Positions 55,541-64,000 of a DNA stretch of 64,000 bases are shown here, in pieces. Made by a program: the position numbers and the translations under genes. Location: contig NZ_CP091037.1 in the NCBI RefSeq assembly GCF_021534965.1, positions 2,272,501-2,336,500 of the forward strand, given 5' to 3'. The notes below the pieces were generated by a model. It did no database searches, had not been told where the DNA came from, and saw only the letters and a list, made by a program, of their open reading frames with translations. The DNA comes from Muricauda sp. SCSIO 65647 (GTDB lineage Bacteria > Bacteroidota > Bacteroidia > Flavobacteriales > Flavobacteriaceae). Within the stretch, counting starts at the first letter, position 1, and each line of letters starts with the position of its first letter.

Positions 55541-56452
55541 CTATGGGGTTAACCTTATTTTTGATTGTTGCCATACACCATCTAAAATTACGGTTTTGAT
55601 GAAATTGGAAATATCATGGGTATGGGCATAGGCCTTGTTGGCCCAATCATGGTTGCCCTCCATATCGACATAGAGGGTGTATGGTGCACCAAGTTTTGAA
55701 AGCCGTTGGGCTATAGTATTTGAACCATCTAACGGTAAATAGCCGGGCGTATCTTCATCGCAGTAATGGTGCGCGGCCGTACCGTAAGGCACCAGTTTGT
55801 CTTTAACGCCATGAAAGAGTAAAGTAGGTATGGCGGTTTGTTCGGTGATATAATCAGCGTTCAATACGGCACCAGAGAACGATATGACCCCCGCAAACTG
55901 TAGATTGCCATACGGCAATTGACGAAAATCACGATGATATCTCATAAAAACGGTATTGAGCACTGCTTCAGCACCCGCACTACTGCCCACCAAAATGATT
56001 TTGTTACGATCGAACCCGAGAGAACCGGTATTTTTCGCTAGGTGGCCAACAGCTTTGAGCACATCTTCAGAAGCCGTTTTAAAGGTGGCCAGTTTTTCTT
56101 CTGTGGGACAATCACAGTCAAAAGACTTTCCTTTTCGGGTAAGGCGATAGCTGATAGAGGCCACGGCGTATCCTTTTGCGGCCATGGCGGTACAGAATTT
56201 TTTTTCGAGCAGATTGTCTTTTTTGCCTATGGCAAATCCACCGCCGTGAACCAATATCATTATAGGCCTATCGGTCAATTCATTGTTTTTGGCACTATAA
56301 AAATCAAGCTCCAATGTATCTGAGAAAACAAAACTTCGGACATTGATTTCAGTAAAAATAGAATCTATGTAGCGCTCTTGAGCAGTGCTTGCCAAGGTCC
56401 AAAAGAGGCATATTGTAACTAGAACATGTGTCCATCTTCTTAAAAAATGCAT
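55541..56452 (-). CDS. Exported alpha/beta-hydrolase (carboxylesterase type)
   Basis: A 303-residue exported protein (signal ending near ASTAQ). The oxyanion-hole motif is VHGGGFAIGKKDN and the nucleophile elbow VGSSAGAEAVL; the catalytic His is likely in EGNHDWANK and the Asp in the preceding LFHGVKDKLVPYG region. Two cysteines in DCDCPTEEK may form a disulfide. In this operon it probably removes acyl groups such as acetate from the glycan. Three bases after the GH3 stop and eight before the sulfatase start. Confidence 0.88.
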   Translation of the reverse strand: MHFLRRWTHVLVTICLFWTLASTAQERYIDSIFTEINVRSFVFSDTLELDFYSAKNNELTDRPIMILVHGGGFAIGKKDNLLEKKFCTAMAAKGYAVASISYRLTRKGKSFDCDCPTEEKLATFKTASEDVLKAVGHLAKNTGSLGFDRNKIILVGSSAGAEAVLNTVFMRYHRDFRQLPYGNLQFAGVISFSGAVLNADYITEQTAIPTLLFHGVKDKLVPYGTAAHHYCDEDTPGYLPLDGSNTIAQRLSKLGAPYTLYVDMEGNHDWANKAYAHTHDISNFIKTVILDGVWQQSKIRLTP

Positions 56453-56455
56453 GGC

Positions 56456-58732
56456 CTATCTTAACATAAAGGTTTTTTGTAACGAGGCGTTTGAATCGGT
56501 GCCCACAAATACTTCAAATTCACCAGGTTCTGAAACAAACTCCAATGTACTGTTGTAAAACTTCAAATCATCGGGCGTTAGGGTAATGGTAACCGTTTTG
56601 CTTTCGCCCTTTTTCAAGAATACTTTTTTAAAGCCTTTCAATTGTCTGATGGGCGGAGTGATACTGCGTACCACATCTCGCAAATATAGTTGAACAACCT
56701 CTTCACCATCAAAATTACCTGTGTTTTTTACCGTAACACTTATCTCGATCGATTCCCTTTCTGAAATGTTGCTTTTGTCAAGTTTTAGATCGGTACATTC
56801 AAAAGTTGTATAGCTAAGTCCGTGACCAAAGGGAATAAGGGGTGTGTTGGGCGCATCAAGATAATGCGATTTGAACTTATCGAATTTATCTTTTGGCGCT
56901 GGCCTACCTGTATTCTTCACGCTGTGGTAAATAGGGATCTGCCCAACGTTTCTCGGCCAGGTAGTCGTCAATTTTCCTGATGGGTTGTAATCACCAAAGA
57001 CCACATCGGCCACGGCGTTTCCCGCTTCAACTCCGGGGTGCCATACCTGCAAAATGGCCACCGGCATTTCAAATTCCTCAGAAATGGTCAAGGGCCTGCC
57101 GCTCATCAACACCAGGGCAACGGGTTTGCCTGTGGCCACCAAGGCGCGAATCAATTTTTTTTGGCTTTCAGGAATGGAAATATCGGTTCGGCTGGCAGCC
57201 TCACCACTCATTTCTGTGGCCTCGCCCACAATGGCGACTACGACATCGGAGGCGTTTGCGGCCTCAACGGCCTCTTGTAAAAGGGTTTCGGGGGAACGTT
57301 CATCGATTACTATTCTAGGGCCAAATACATTGACTTTTTTGGCAAACTCGGGATCATCTGAAATATTGGCACCTTTAACATGGGAGATGGTGGCGCTAGG
57401 GGCGACATTTTTAAAGCCTTCTAAAATGGTGACCGCCAATTTGGTGTCTCCTGTGGGTGCCCAAGTGCCCAACATGTTTTTGCGGCTATCGGCCAGTGGC
57501 CCCACCAAGGCTATTTTGGCCTCTTTCTTCAGTGGAAGGATTTGATCGTGATTTTTGAATAATACAAAAGAACGGGCAGCTAGTTTTCTGGCGAAGGCCC
57601 TATTCTCTTTGGTTAAAATGTCTTTTTTCGGACGCTTTTCATCTGAATAGCGATAGGGATCTTTTAGCAAACCTGATACATGTTTGGCCTCCAGTACACG
57701 ACGGCAGGCTTGCGTGATTTCGTCTTCAGTGATATTGCCCGCTTCAAGTGATTTTTTTAGGGTGGTCAGAAAGCCTTCGCCGACCATGTCCATGTCCAAT
57801 CCCGCTTTTAGGGCCAATGCAGATACCGCTTGCAAATCACCAAGGCCGTGCATGATCATTTCGTTCACCGAGGTATAGTCAGAGATCACAAAGCCTTTAA
57901 AGCCCCAGCGATTGCGTAACAGATCGGTCAATAGCCATTTGTTTCCGGTAGCAGGTATGCCGTCGATATCGTTAAAAGAGGTCATAACACAGGCGACCCC
58001 GGCATCAACGGCCGCTTTGTATGGAGGCAGATATTGGTTGAACATTTTCACTTTGCCCATGTCGACGGAGTGGTAATCACGTCCCGCTTCAGCAGCTCCA
58101 TAGAGGGCCATGTGCTTCACACAGGCCAACATGGTATTGGGGGCCGCCAAATCATCGGCTTGATAGCCTTTGACCATTGCCTTTGCCACTGCCGAGCCTA
58201 AAAAAGGGTCTTCACCCGCCCCTTCTGCGATACGGCCCCAGCGGGGGTCTCGGGCGATATCGACCATAGGGGAAAAATTCCACATGATACCATCAGCTGT
58301 AGCTTCGGTCGCCGCCATGCGGGCCGCCTGTTCAATCAAGTCCATATCCCAACTGCATGAAAGCCCTAGGGGAATGGGATAGGTGGTCTTATAGCCATGA
58401 ATGACATCTGAACCGATCAATAGCGGAATTTTCAATCGACTATGCTCTACTGCCAATTTTTGGGCCATACGAACACGTTCGGGGCCAGACACCCCAAACA
58501 GGCCACCCACTTGACCAGCTTTGATTTTGGCCTCCACATTTTCGCTCACCACCGAACCAGTGGCTACCCCACCACCTGGTGTCAATAGGTTTAGCTGACC
58601 AATTTTTTCGTCTATGGTCATTTGTTTCAGCAAAGCTTCCACTTCGGGAATGCTTTCCCGTGTCTGTGATAGAAGACCGCCAACAACAAAAAGCTGAAAA
58701 AGAAAAATGATATGGTATTTTTTCAAAATCAT
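56456..58732 (-). CDS. GH3 beta-glucosidase (BglX-like)
   Basis: A 758-residue exported enzyme (signal ending GGLLSQ). The N-terminal TIM barrel carries the nucleophile Asp285 in GFVISDYTSVNEM and the substrate-binding KHMALYGAAEAGRDY; the alpha/beta-sandwich domain has the acid/base region GEATEMSGEAASR; a C-terminal fibronectin-III-like domain ends the protein (EVFVGTDSNASL). GH3 enzymes with this layout release glucose from the non-reducing end of beta-glucans; some Bacteroidota members act on sophoro-oligosaccharides. The two GH144-like genes directly upstream suggest beta-1,2-linked glucan. Confidence 0.94.
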   Translation of the reverse strand: MILKKYHIIFLFQLFVVGGLLSQTRESIPEVEALLKQMTIDEKIGQLNLLTPGGGVATGSVVSENVEAKIKAGQVGGLFGVSGPERVRMAQKLAVEHSRLKIPLLIGSDVIHGYKTTYPIPLGLSCSWDMDLIEQAARMAATEATADGIMWNFSPMVDIARDPRWGRIAEGAGEDPFLGSAVAKAMVKGYQADDLAAPNTMLACVKHMALYGAAEAGRDYHSVDMGKVKMFNQYLPPYKAAVDAGVACVMTSFNDIDGIPATGNKWLLTDLLRNRWGFKGFVISDYTSVNEMIMHGLGDLQAVSALALKAGLDMDMVGEGFLTTLKKSLEAGNITEDEITQACRRVLEAKHVSGLLKDPYRYSDEKRPKKDILTKENRAFARKLAARSFVLFKNHDQILPLKKEAKIALVGPLADSRKNMLGTWAPTGDTKLAVTILEGFKNVAPSATISHVKGANISDDPEFAKKVNVFGPRIVIDERSPETLLQEAVEAANASDVVVAIVGEATEMSGEAASRTDISIPESQKKLIRALVATGKPVALVLMSGRPLTISEEFEMPVAILQVWHPGVEAGNAVADVVFGDYNPSGKLTTTWPRNVGQIPIYHSVKNTGRPAPKDKFDKFKSHYLDAPNTPLIPFGHGLSYTTFECTDLKLDKSNISERESIEISVTVKNTGNFDGEEVVQLYLRDVVRSITPPIRQLKGFKKVFLKKGESKTVTITLTPDDLKFYNSTLEFVSEPGEFEVFVGTDSNASLQKTFMLR

Positions 58733-58784
58733 ATGCTAAACAATTACTAAATCAATTCTATTCTTTGTACAACCAAAAAGTGAT

Positions 58785-60173
58785 TCAATTGCTATATTGA
58801 AAACCCAGTTTATCAAGACCCGCCCTTACCTCTTCATTTTGCATAAAAAGACTCCATAATAGTTCTGTCCGGTGGTTTTCTATCATGATAATTTGTGGTC
58901 CTTGGTCGATGGCCAAATAGGCCTCGGCCACCCAAAAATTATGCTCAGGGCTGAACGCATCGTAGAAACCGGCAGGCCCCAGCAACTTATCTTTATGTCG
59001 GTAAAAGTAGTGCATGGCACGAAGCGACTCGGTAGGGGTGTAGGGAATGGAGCTAATGGCGGCCGTTGGAGATATCACCCCTGTGTCGTTTGATGGGCTA
59101 TGGGCGTTGTAGCCCATGTTTCCATCACTGTTTCGTGTATAACTTGCCGTTAATCCCCAACAGTTTTCTCCGTAATCCTCAAAGTTTCTTGGGTTTTCAG
59201 CACAGTAATTATAATTGATTTTAGAATGGTTCGCATTCACATTCCAATAATTCACGTAATCATCGGAAAGACCTCTGGGCTTTAACCCTAGATATGAATA
59301 ATGTGCCCAAAACAGAGGTCCGCCAAATGGGGCATTACCGGCATGGTCGACCAATAGGGGAATGTTATATTGCGTTTCGTTTGAAGTAATGTTTCCGTTA
59401 GAGGCCCATCCGTTGCTATATACCTCTTTTTCAATACCGTGATCGGGCGAAGCCGCTGCCAAAACATAGGTGATCAATACCTCATTGTAGCCCTTGAGCT
59501 CAAGATTGATGTCAAAGCCAAAATTAGGGCTCCAATGCCAATACAGGGCATTCCTATTCTGCGTGTACCAGTTCCATTCGACACCTTTCCATAGGTCATC
59601 TGCCTGTTGTGCCAATAGCTTTTCTTCATCAGTACCGTCTTCAAAATATTCTTTTGCACAAATCAGTCCCTGCACCAAAAATGCGGTCTCGACCAGATCT
59701 CCCCCATTATCTTTGGGGCTGAACGGGATTACCGATCCATTGGTGCCATTGATCCAGTGTGACCATGCACCATGAAAGCGGTCTGCGTTTTCGAGAAAGT
59801 CAAGAAGGACCTGCAGCCGTTCAACACCTTGACCACGGGTGATGTATCCTCTTTCGATACCCACCAATAGAGCCATTATGCCAAAACCGGTACCACCAGC
59901 GGTGACCACATGGGCATCTCTGCCAGGATCATTGGGGTGGTAGCGTTCTCGAGCACCTCCGGAATTTTCTTCGGCAAAATCCCAGAAATATTTAAAGGTT
60001 TCCCGTTGGGTGAGATCCAAAAGCTCTTCATCACTTATAAGGGGTTCATCATTAGGGGGGGTACCTGTATCGTCATCTGGAAATTCAATGGGCGTATAGG
60101 TATAATCATCTTTGCCGTTACACGAAAAAAACAGGGTCAGTATCGCCAAGAAAAAAAAGGTACGTTTACCCAT
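58785..60173 (-). CDS. GH144-like glucoamylase-domain lipoprotein (copy B)
   Basis: A 462-residue lipoprotein (MGKRTFFFLAILTLFFSC) with a Pro/Asp-rich spacer (PDDDTGTPPNDEP) and one (alpha/alpha)6 barrel of the glycoamylase-like / GH144 family. Landmarks are QRETFKYFWDFAE, AGGTGFGIMALLVGIERGYI, FSPKDNGGDLVETAFLVQGLI, LYWHWSPNFGFDINLELKGYNE, YLGLKPRGLSDDYVNYW and ISPTAAISSIPYTPTESLRAM. GH144 founders are endo-beta-1,2-glucanases. Its first eight bases overlap the end of paralogue A. Hydrolytic specificity is inferred from family and from the GH3 neighbour. Confidence 0.9.
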   Translation of the reverse strand: MGKRTFFFLAILTLFFSCNGKDDYTYTPIEFPDDDTGTPPNDEPLISDEELLDLTQRETFKYFWDFAEENSGGARERYHPNDPGRDAHVVTAGGTGFGIMALLVGIERGYITRGQGVERLQVLLDFLENADRFHGAWSHWINGTNGSVIPFSPKDNGGDLVETAFLVQGLICAKEYFEDGTDEEKLLAQQADDLWKGVEWNWYTQNRNALYWHWSPNFGFDINLELKGYNEVLITYVLAAASPDHGIEKEVYSNGWASNGNITSNETQYNIPLLVDHAGNAPFGGPLFWAHYSYLGLKPRGLSDDYVNYWNVNANHSKINYNYCAENPRNFEDYGENCWGLTASYTRNSDGNMGYNAHSPSNDTGVISPTAAISSIPYTPTESLRAMHYFYRHKDKLLGPAGFYDAFSPEHNFWVAEAYLAIDQGPQIIMIENHRTELLWSLFMQNEEVRAGLDKLGFQYSN

Positions 60174-61539
60174 CCTTTTTCAGATAAGGGCTCTGGAAGC
60201 CCAATTTATTAAGTCCATTCTGTACTTCTTCATTTGCCATGAACAGTTTCCACAATAATCGACTTCTATAATTTTCAACCATTACGGGAATCGGGCCTTG
60301 ATCAATGGCCAAATATCGTGGTAAATACCAGTTTTTTTCAAAACTAAAAGCATCATAAGGGCCATACTTGCCAATGAGGCTGTCTTGTTCAGTGTAAAGG
60401 TGCCGTAAAAATTTCATGCTCTCTTTTGGCGTATAGGGTATGGAAGACAGTGCGGCCGTGGGCGAAATGACCCCAATGTCTTTATTGGGCCTATGCCCCG
60501 CATATCCCTTCGGGGAATAGCTTGAGGTCAATCCCCAGCATTCTTCACCATAACCTTCATAACCTTTTGGGTTCTCGACACAATGCCTGTAGTGTATCAT
60601 GGCATGGTTGGTATTGAGCTTCCAATAATCACCGTATTGATCGGTGAGACCATTGGGGTTAAGCCCTAGATAGGAATAATGGGCCCAAAACAATGGTCCT
60701 ACCGGAGATGAGTCATGTTCATAATGGTCGAGCTCGGTTTGCAATCCGTAATAGGTGGTATCATTGACAATGGCACCATTTCTGGCCCAACCTTTCTCAT
60801 ATACTTCTTTACTGATGGGATGGGTAGGCGATGCTGCTGCCAAGACGTACATGATCAGGCATTCATTGTATCCGCCCACGGGAAAATTCATGTCCCAACC
60901 ATGATTGGGACTCCAGTGCCAGTACAGCACTTTTTCACCTCCTTTGGTGTACCAGTCCCATTCGACCTCTTCCCAAAGTTTTTGGATTCTTTGTGTCAAT
61001 TCTTGTTCACGATCGTTACCATCCCTGAAATATTCTTTTACGGTCAACAATCCTTGTATGAGAAAGGCCGTTTCTACCAAATCGCCCCCATCGTCTTTGG
61101 GGCTAAAAGGGGCCGTTTCACCAGTGGGCTTTAGCCAATGGGGCCAAGCCCCGTGAAAACGATCTGCCTTTTCGAGAAAATCCACGGCCTTTTCAAACCG
61201 TTCAAGTGCTTGTTCGCGGCTAATAAAGCCACGTTCAATACCTACCAGAATGGCCATTAACCCAAAGCCAGAACCACCAATGGTGATGATATCTTTATCA
61301 TGGGCGGGATAAATATTATCTAGATGGATGCGCTCTCGGGCAAGACCAGAGGTTGGTTCGGCACCGTCCCAGAAATATTTGAAGGTCTGAAGTTGCAACA
61401 GGTCCAATAGCTCTTCATCAGAATAGGTCGAATTTGACACATTTTCAGCAATGGAACCTTTTTTGGTGGTTTTCTGGCCATTGCACCCCGCTACTAAAGA
61501 TGCAACGGCCACGAAAACTGAGATTAAAACTAACCGCAT
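60166..61539 (-). CDS. GH144-like glucoamylase-domain lipoprotein (copy A)
   Basis: A 457-residue lipoprotein (Cys19 in SLVAGC) closely parallel to copy B: LQTFKYFWDGAEPTSG, IGGSGFGLMAILVGIERGFI, FSPKDDGGDLVETAFLIQGLL, LYWHWSPNHGWDMNFPVGGYNE, YLGLNPNGLTDQYGDYW and ISPTAALSSIPYTPKESMKFL. Copy A has HGWD where copy B has FGFD in the active-site strand, so the two may differ in specificity or chain length preference. The two genes overlap by eight bases, consistent with an old tandem duplication kept as a translationally coupled pair. Upstream lies the triple-LamG lipoprotein. Confidence 0.9.
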   Translation of the reverse strand: MRLVLISVFVAVASLVAGCNGQKTTKKGSIAENVSNSTYSDEELLDLLQLQTFKYFWDGAEPTSGLARERIHLDNIYPAHDKDIITIGGSGFGLMAILVGIERGFISREQALERFEKAVDFLEKADRFHGAWPHWLKPTGETAPFSPKDDGGDLVETAFLIQGLLTVKEYFRDGNDREQELTQRIQKLWEEVEWDWYTKGGEKVLYWHWSPNHGWDMNFPVGGYNECLIMYVLAAASPTHPISKEVYEKGWARNGAIVNDTTYYGLQTELDHYEHDSSPVGPLFWAHYSYLGLNPNGLTDQYGDYWKLNTNHAMIHYRHCVENPKGYEGYGEECWGLTSSYSPKGYAGHRPNKDIGVISPTAALSSIPYTPKESMKFLRHLYTEQDSLIGKYGPYDAFSFEKNWYLPRYLAIDQGPIPVMVENYRSRLLWKLFMANEEVQNGLNKLGFQSPYLKKDG

Positions 61540-61581
61540 TGAAAATTAAAACTAACTAACTCAAACAAATTTTTACCTAAC

Positions 61582-63978
61582 TTAATCGTTCATCATGACT
61601 TCATCAATTTCCTCTTGTGTCAACACTTTGTCAAAGAGGAAAAGATCGTCGATGTAACTCAGATCCGAGAGATGGCTCCAACCGATGAAGTTTGGAGCAC
61701 CTGAACCTATGGATAGGATAGAGCAGTTTTCCCAATTCATGGTTTTTCCGCTCATATCTCCCATATTGGCGACGGCCGTTCCATTAAAATAGATTTTGGT
61801 CTCGGTATCAGATACTGTGAATGCTATGTGCACCCATTCATTTGCAGAGGGATCGAGCACATCTCCATCGTTCCAGACATTATCTTCCACTGTGCCCACA
61901 TGAAGCTTTATACGCTGCTCATCTGCACTGCCCTCCCTGAACAATCTAAAGCCTGCAGAAAGGTCATTGTCAGTACCGTTCATCGGAGGGCTGACCGTCA
62001 AAATGCCGCCCCTGTCAGGATCTGAATTGACTTTGTACCAAAATGCTGCACTGAACTGGTCACTGAACAACCCATCTATGGGAAATGTCAGATATGAGTC
62101 GGCGGCCCCTGCAAAGGCATCGGTACCCACTTGGCTTTCACCTGCAAAGCCAGGTGTGCCCTCAACGGTTGGTTCTATATTGTTGTTTGCGTCCGTATTG
62201 GTGCCATCAAAGGGTAAATAAAGGGTAGAACCGAAATTCTTTGGTGTAAACGTTCCACCAGACACTTCGGCCACCTCTTCGGGTGTCAGCGCTTTTGAGA
62301 AAAATCTCAAATCATCTATACTGCTTAGATCGGAAAGATGGTCCCAATAGCTAAAGGTTGGTCCACCTGAACCGATAACAAAATCACCAACGCCTGTCCA
62401 GTCAATAGGGGCCGACATATCTGATGATCGTACCTCTTGACCGTTGAAGTATATGGTATTTTTATCACTGGCAATGGTGATGGCGATATGCACCCACTCA
62501 CCTGCAGTGGGATCGATAACATCACCATCGTTCCAGCTTTCACCTGTTCCAGTACCTACGTTGAGTTTGATGCGTTGCTCGGTAGGGGAACCTTCACGGA
62601 AAAGACGGAACCCTTGAAATCTATCGGCTTCATCATCGCCGATAACCAAGATACCGGCACGATCGGGATCGGCATTGACCTTGTACCAGAACGAAGCACT
62701 AAATTCAGCAGAAGTGAGGCCGTCTGACGGATAGGTCAGATAAGAATCGGTCGCGCCTAAGAAGGCTTGCGAACCAACATAGCTGTCATCGGTAAAGCCT
62801 GGGGCGCCCACTTCAGAAGCTGCCCTACTGCCCAACAAGTCGATATTATCACCATCGAACGGCATATATAAAGATTCGCCATCATACTGTGGTATATAGG
62901 GGTTCACCGCATTGATCATGATCTGTATATCGGTGGCGGTAAGTGCCTTGTCAAAAATGCGCAATTCGTCTAGATCGCTATAATCAGAGAGATGGTCCCA
63001 ATAACTGAAGGTGGGGCCTCCTGAGCCGATGACCAATTCTTCGACCCCTGTCCAGTCGATGGGCGCGGCCATATCGGCCGATAGCATTTCCATTCCGTTG
63101 AAATAAATGGTGCTCTTGGTCTGTGATATGGAGATGGCAATATGTACCCATTCCCCTGCGGTTGCATCAAGTACACCTCCATCGTTCCAACTTTCACCGG
63201 TACCGGTGCCCACATTCAGTTTAATTCGTTGCTCATCGGCATTACCCTCCCTAAAGAGCCTAAAACCTTGAAAACGGTCTTCTTCATCGTCTCCTGCGAC
63301 CAAAATGCCCGCTCTACCTGGATCAGAATTGACTTTGTACCAAAATGCAGCACTGAATTCAGCGCTTTTCAATCCGCCCATAGGAAAAGTAAGGTATGAA
63401 TCGGTAGTGCCCCTATAAGCGTCTGGGCTGGTAAACCCACTGCCCGAAAAGCTTGGGGAGCCCACTTCGCCAGCTGTTTGAAAACTGATCAGATCCATAT
63501 AGTTGCCATCAAAGGCCATATAGAATTTTTCTCCATCAAACAGGGGTTCGTATGGGGGCGCCTTGGCAAAGTTCACCTCTTCTATAGTGGTTTTCCCTTC
63601 CAGATCAGTAGCGGTCACGGTCAACGTATGGTTGCCATCCGTTAGGCCATCATAGGTGAATTCTTCCTTTACGATCCTATAATCCTTAAATGAATTGAAA
63701 GAGGCAATTTGGTTGCCATCCAATTGCACCTTGATGTCTTTGACCTCGATATCATCGGTCACTTCAATATCGATGTCAATTGATGTTACCGCTTCGAAGA
63801 CTTGTATCTCAACTCCCTCAGTAGGGTAATTGACGGTTATCTGTGGGGCCGTAGCATCAGCCCCGGCAGCTACTTCTGTGATGGGGTCTATTCCTTGTTC
63901 GCACGAGTACACCAAAAAAATGGTAGCGAACAATGTCATGATTTGTTTTATATTTCTCATCGGTCGTTCTTTTTTCAT
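61582..63978 (-). CDS. Surface lipoprotein with Ig-like domain and three LamG domains
   Basis: A 798-residue lipoprotein (lipobox LVYSC, then EQGIDPITEV). After the lipidated Cys comes an Ig-like domain (about 45-145: VTSIDIDIEVTDDIEVKD, NHTLTVTATDLEGK), then three tandem LamG/concanavalin-like domains of about 210 residues each, every one with SAEFSAAFWYKVN-like strands, DRFQGFRLFREG, EQRIKLNVGTG, GEWVHIA and a C-terminal DLDELRIFDKALT element. Most likely a cell-surface glycan-binding protein of the polysaccharide operon. No catalytic residues are recognised. ATG 63978 or 63960 could be the start. It is the first gene of the operon visible here. Confidence 0.88.
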   Translation of the reverse strand: MKKERPMRNIKQIMTLFATIFLVYSCEQGIDPITEVAAGADATAPQITVNYPTEGVEIQVFEAVTSIDIDIEVTDDIEVKDIKVQLDGNQIASFNSFKDYRIVKEEFTYDGLTDGNHTLTVTATDLEGKTTIEEVNFAKAPPYEPLFDGEKFYMAFDGNYMDLISFQTAGEVGSPSFSGSGFTSPDAYRGTTDSYLTFPMGGLKSAEFSAAFWYKVNSDPGRAGILVAGDDEEDRFQGFRLFREGNADEQRIKLNVGTGTGESWNDGGVLDATAGEWVHIAISISQTKSTIYFNGMEMLSADMAAPIDWTGVEELVIGSGGPTFSYWDHLSDYSDLDELRIFDKALTATDIQIMINAVNPYIPQYDGESLYMPFDGDNIDLLGSRAASEVGAPGFTDDSYVGSQAFLGATDSYLTYPSDGLTSAEFSASFWYKVNADPDRAGILVIGDDEADRFQGFRLFREGSPTEQRIKLNVGTGTGESWNDGDVIDPTAGEWVHIAITIASDKNTIYFNGQEVRSSDMSAPIDWTGVGDFVIGSGGPTFSYWDHLSDLSSIDDLRFFSKALTPEEVAEVSGGTFTPKNFGSTLYLPFDGTNTDANNNIEPTVEGTPGFAGESQVGTDAFAGAADSYLTFPIDGLFSDQFSAAFWYKVNSDPDRGGILTVSPPMNGTDNDLSAGFRLFREGSADEQRIKLHVGTVEDNVWNDGDVLDPSANEWVHIAFTVSDTETKIYFNGTAVANMGDMSGKTMNWENCSILSIGSGAPNFIGWSHLSDLSYIDDLFLFDKVLTQEEIDEVMMND
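61590..63530 (-). repeat. Threefold internal repeat of the LamG-encoding DNA
   Basis: Three segments of roughly 630-650 bases (about 62905-63530, 62250-62880 and 61590-62240) encode the three LamG domains. Copies 1 and 2 are very similar at DNA level, with long blocks that differ at only a few positions, for example 62338-62382 against 62990-63034 at a 652-base offset; copy 3 is more diverged. Confidence 0.8.
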
Positions 63979-64000
63979 TTTTGGTTTATTGGTCTAGCTC

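Noticed and set aside
38344-63978. T9SS C-terminal sorting domains on the CAZymes
   Set aside because: The C-termini of the GH92, GH3, GH144 and LamG proteins end in their catalytic or binding folds without the Gly/Lys-rich type A or type B sorting domain; most are lipoproteins instead.

Overview
The window looks like chromosomal DNA of a marine member of the Flavobacteriaceae (Bacteroidota). The reasons are the complete gldKLMN locus of gliding motility and the type IX secretion system, the conserved miaB / sigma-54 activator / lptE / secG / groESL block, many lipoproteins with short Bacteroidota-type signal peptides, A-rich leaders rather than strong Shine-Dalgarno sites, several promoter boxes of the Bacteroidota form TAnnTTTG, and large carbohydrate-active gene clusters rich in GH92. 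I cannot name the genus from sequence alone. No rRNA, tRNA, CRISPR array, insertion sequence or prophage was seen, and no gene-free stretch exceeds 300 bases.

Layout. 1-2585: end of a TonB-dependent receptor followed by two heavy-metal-associated (HMA) proteins. 2706-9585 (minus strand): housekeeping block miaB, sigma-54 activator, lptE, TPR protein, secG, groES, groEL. 9681-12936 (minus): three-gene unit of a SUMF1-fold protein, a Tat-exported Gfo/Idh/MocA oxidoreductase and a Tat-exported sugar isomerase-like protein. 13118-14628: LVIVD beta-propeller lipoprotein translationally coupled to a tiny Kunitz/BPTI-domain lipoprotein. 14762-23183: topA, a degenerate arginase-fold gene, then gldK, gldL, gldM, gldN. 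23299-27748: FAD oxidoreductase, DUF983 protein, ABC-F ATPase, plant-type LRR protein. 27894-35267: RND efflux operon with TolC, a CPXCG protein and an MFS transporter. 35287-37082 (minus): LytTR-type two-component system.

37241-53042 (plus) is a catabolic cluster for alpha-mannose-containing glycans: CBM9-like protein, four GH92 alpha-mannosidases, a sodium:solute symporter and a cytoplasmic GH130 enzyme, followed by a GMC oxidoreductase and its gluconate-2-dehydrogenase-subunit-3-like partner. The GH92 enzymes would trim exported or surface glycans; the symporter and GH130 would import and split a small mannosyl disaccharide; the GMC pair would oxidise a sugar in the periplasm. No SusC/SusD pair lies in the window.

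53068-63978 (minus) is a second polysaccharide operon, read toward the left: a triple-LamG surface lipoprotein, two GH144-like beta-1,2-glucanase-family lipoproteins, a GH3 beta-glucosidase, an alpha/beta hydrolase, a sulfatase and an exported endonuclease/exonuclease/phosphatase-family protein. The GH144 plus GH3 combination points to beta-1,2-glucan; the upstream part, perhaps with SusCD, is outside the window.

Most notable: the Kunitz-domain lipoprotein with Asp at the predicted P1 site; nine perfect 7-bp tandem repeats just upstream of lptE; a sigma-54-like promoter overlapping a palindrome before groES, in the same block as a sigma-54 activator without a sensor domain; a metal-site-degenerate arginase homologue beside gldKLMN; and a Cys-rich GMC oxidoreductase pair attached to the mannosidase cluster.
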